This document shows positions 62,426 to 64,000 of a DNA stretch of 64,000 bases, piece after piece. Position 1 is the stretch's first letter. Every line of letters begins with the position of its first letter. The DNA lies in NCBI GenBank assembly GCA_964019695.1, contig CAXHUL010000220.1, positions 62,001 to 126,000 of the forward strand. The letters run 5' to 3'. Origin of the DNA: Loripinus fragilis. Its lineage: Eukaryota; Mollusca; Bivalvia; Lucinida; Lucinidae. The notes under the pieces were generated by a model. It made no database searches, was not told the origin of the DNA, and was given only the letters and a program-made list of their open reading frames with translations. The position numbers and the translations under genes are program-made.

Positions 62426-63885
62426 AAGTTCAAAATTTGCAACATCCTGAACTTTAGAAATCAAGTTCTAAAATTAGCAACTTATTTAAAATACAAGTAT
62501 AATTTCATCTGATTAATGGCAGGCTTTCTATGGTCCGAAATTCTGCCACAAATCCTTATTTCTGGAATAATCTTAAAAACTTCAAACTTTATACCATGCA
62601 TATCTTTTGGTTAAGAAATTAAAATATAACAAAATACTCTTTAATTACATTATATTCTCTGTTATTGAGCAGTAACACTTTACATGATGTACAGAAACAT
62701 TTGAAATATATATAAAAGTTAACCTGCTCCATTTTAGTTTTTTGCAGATACTTGTATTTAACCCTTGCCATGATGAATATTTATATTTACTACACTCTTT
62801 CGCATTTTCTGTCCTTGTTATCCTTTTTCTTCTATGACTCCTTAAAATGTGATATCAAGACCCAGATGAAATTACACATAATGGTATGTGACATTTCATC
62901 AAGGTCTACACTTTCTGTCAAAAAATGTGATAGTCAGAGAAAATTATATAATTTTCAATTGGAAATATTTACCAGTGACCCCTTCAATATGAATTCATTG
63001 GACTACATGTATCTCAAGTGCTAACCAAAAGGAAGAATCAATTAGTGTTAAAAGTGGAAAACAATGTAGATCCTGATAAGATGACCTTTGCCATAATCCA
63101 GCTGAACTGGATCTACAGTGTTTTCAAAAGCACTCACCCGAGTGCAGCATGACAAGGGTTAACAAACAGGCACATGTACATATACATGTAGTATTAACTT
63201 TTTGATGCCAGAAAACTGTCCAAACAGTTTGGATCCAGATCTGGCCACACAGAATATTGTTCTTGCCCTTCATCCAGACTGTTTGAAATTATGATTGTTT
63301 TATAAATGATATTTTGAAAAAGACAGCTTTAAATTTTTTTACATGTCAGTAACATCGTTTTATTGTACATATATTATTTGCAAACTGTTTTTGTACCCAA
63401 ATCTCTTCTAACAGAAAGTCAGGCTGGATCTGGAGCCAAACTGTTTGGCACTCTAAGGCCAAAAGAAAAATATGCATTGTTTCCAATTACATGTCCAAAT
63501 TTTTTAGGATCGCTACATGTAGGTAGGCAAACTTTTTTTATACAAAATATTTTTTTTTGTATTGAAAAAGTATGAAAATCCTTAAAGATAGTCTAAACAT
63601 AGACATTAAAATCCAGAAAGTCTTCAAAAAAGTTTGAGTAGGCACCAAAATATTAGGGTGGGTAGGGTAACCGGAAACAAGACATTTTCTTATTTTTTTC
63701 CTATTCAATTTGACAATAAACCGCAGAAACATGGTCCGCATTATTGTGTAAAAAGTGATTTAATTAATTTTCAAGGCCGACAGAAGTGAGCAAATAATAA
63801 ACCATCCATGTTTGAGCAGTCTGATCAGGGACTATTCGTTCGCTGGTTTCTTTCAGAGGAGGCCTCTAGGTAGATAACTTTGAGT

Positions 63886-63945
63886 GGTTTGACTTGATTC
63901 TTTACATCCCATCAACAATCTTTCAGTTATATAGGGATGGGTCTT
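63886..63945 (-). mobile_element. Orphan SINE tail, minus orientation
   Basis: The reverse complement reads ACCCATCCCTATATAACTGA, AAGATTGTTGATGGGATGTA, AAGAATCAAGTCAAA. It matches the last 60 bases of the SINE at 57704-57900 with a few substitutions. The tRNA head is absent, so it is a 5'-truncated or broken copy. Confidence 0.8.
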
Positions 63946-64000
63946 ATTTTCTTGTTTACCAACCAAAAGATGTAGTGGGTACTCAAAAGAACCACCTCAA
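63946..64000 (+). mobile_element. MITE copy cut by the window edge
   Basis: TTATTTTCTTGTTTACCAAC, AAAAGATGTAGTGGGTACTC and AAAAGAACCACCTCAA are the left half of the CCTCCAGATAAGAG family core. The rest lies beyond the window. Confidence 0.7.

Larger units (their letters stand above)
57913..64000. other. AT-rich non-coding stretch with MITE copies
   Basis: Apart from the elements listed, no gene was supported. Open frames at 59408-59813, 60986-61231 (minus), 62752-63024 and 63363-63575 have no recognisable domain. Acceptor-like sites at 62747 and 63413 do not fit the phase of the exon at 51852, because each gives an immediate or early stop. Confidence 0.4.

Noticed and set aside
63363..63575. 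Possible exon after the acceptor-like CTTCTAACAG at 63413
   Set aside because: The phase does not fit the candidate exon at 51852 (it would create a stop codon), and the segment overlaps GGATCCAG/CAAACTGTTTGG repeat words.

Overview
This is non-coding-rich eukaryotic nuclear DNA. The genes have introns with GT/AG boundaries. The window is full of short inverted-repeat elements and microsatellites, it carries one tRNA-derived SINE, and there are no bacterial-type operons. The frequent ACATGTA words and the style of the short repeats suggest a marine invertebrate, most likely a bivalve mollusc. That is inference from pattern recognition, and I do not name a species.

Coding content is very small. 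Two consecutive exons on the minus strand (4892-5029, then 1712-1760) encode the conserved N-terminal domain of a SPATA6-family protein, a sperm connecting-piece factor. Their intron phases agree. On the plus strand, 51852-51966 looks like a first coding exon: strong Kozak ATG, a signal-peptide-like start, and a GTGAGT donor. Its protein is not identified and no further exon was found. SPATA6 exon 1 was not found. If it lies beyond 42.7 kb, the giant repeat array is intronic. Nearly all other open frames are chance frames or frames inside repeats.

Layout. 1-5.0 kb: SPATA6 exons, with an intron carrying a 1.66 kb foldback (558 and 569 bp arms). 5.0-10.6 kb: several hairpin or MITE-type elements, a compound microsatellite and a degenerate 135 bp tandem repeat. 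10.63-42.74 kb: one enormous minisatellite of 55-57 bp units in two related subfamilies (A, then B), roughly 400 units estimated from length over period. It is interrupted by discrete insertions, including a 551 bp element with a clean TA duplication and a 4.47 kb insert that itself holds three nested elements. At 31.79-37.74 kb part of the array, together with a trapped MITE and a hairpin, is arranged as a 2.55 kb higher-order unit in two full copies plus a partial third. 42.7-51.8 kb: unique sequence, microsatellites, and nested MITEs around 47-48.5 kb. 51.8-64 kb: the candidate first exon, many copies of one palindromic MITE family, a complete SINE with 12 bp target duplications, and other hairpin elements.

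The most interesting structure is the minisatellite. It is a self-amplifying locus with two homologous subfamilies, local homogenised runs, and a composite higher-order unit that has taken a transposable element into its repeat. I see no rRNA, CRISPR array, viral gene or complete transposase in the window.
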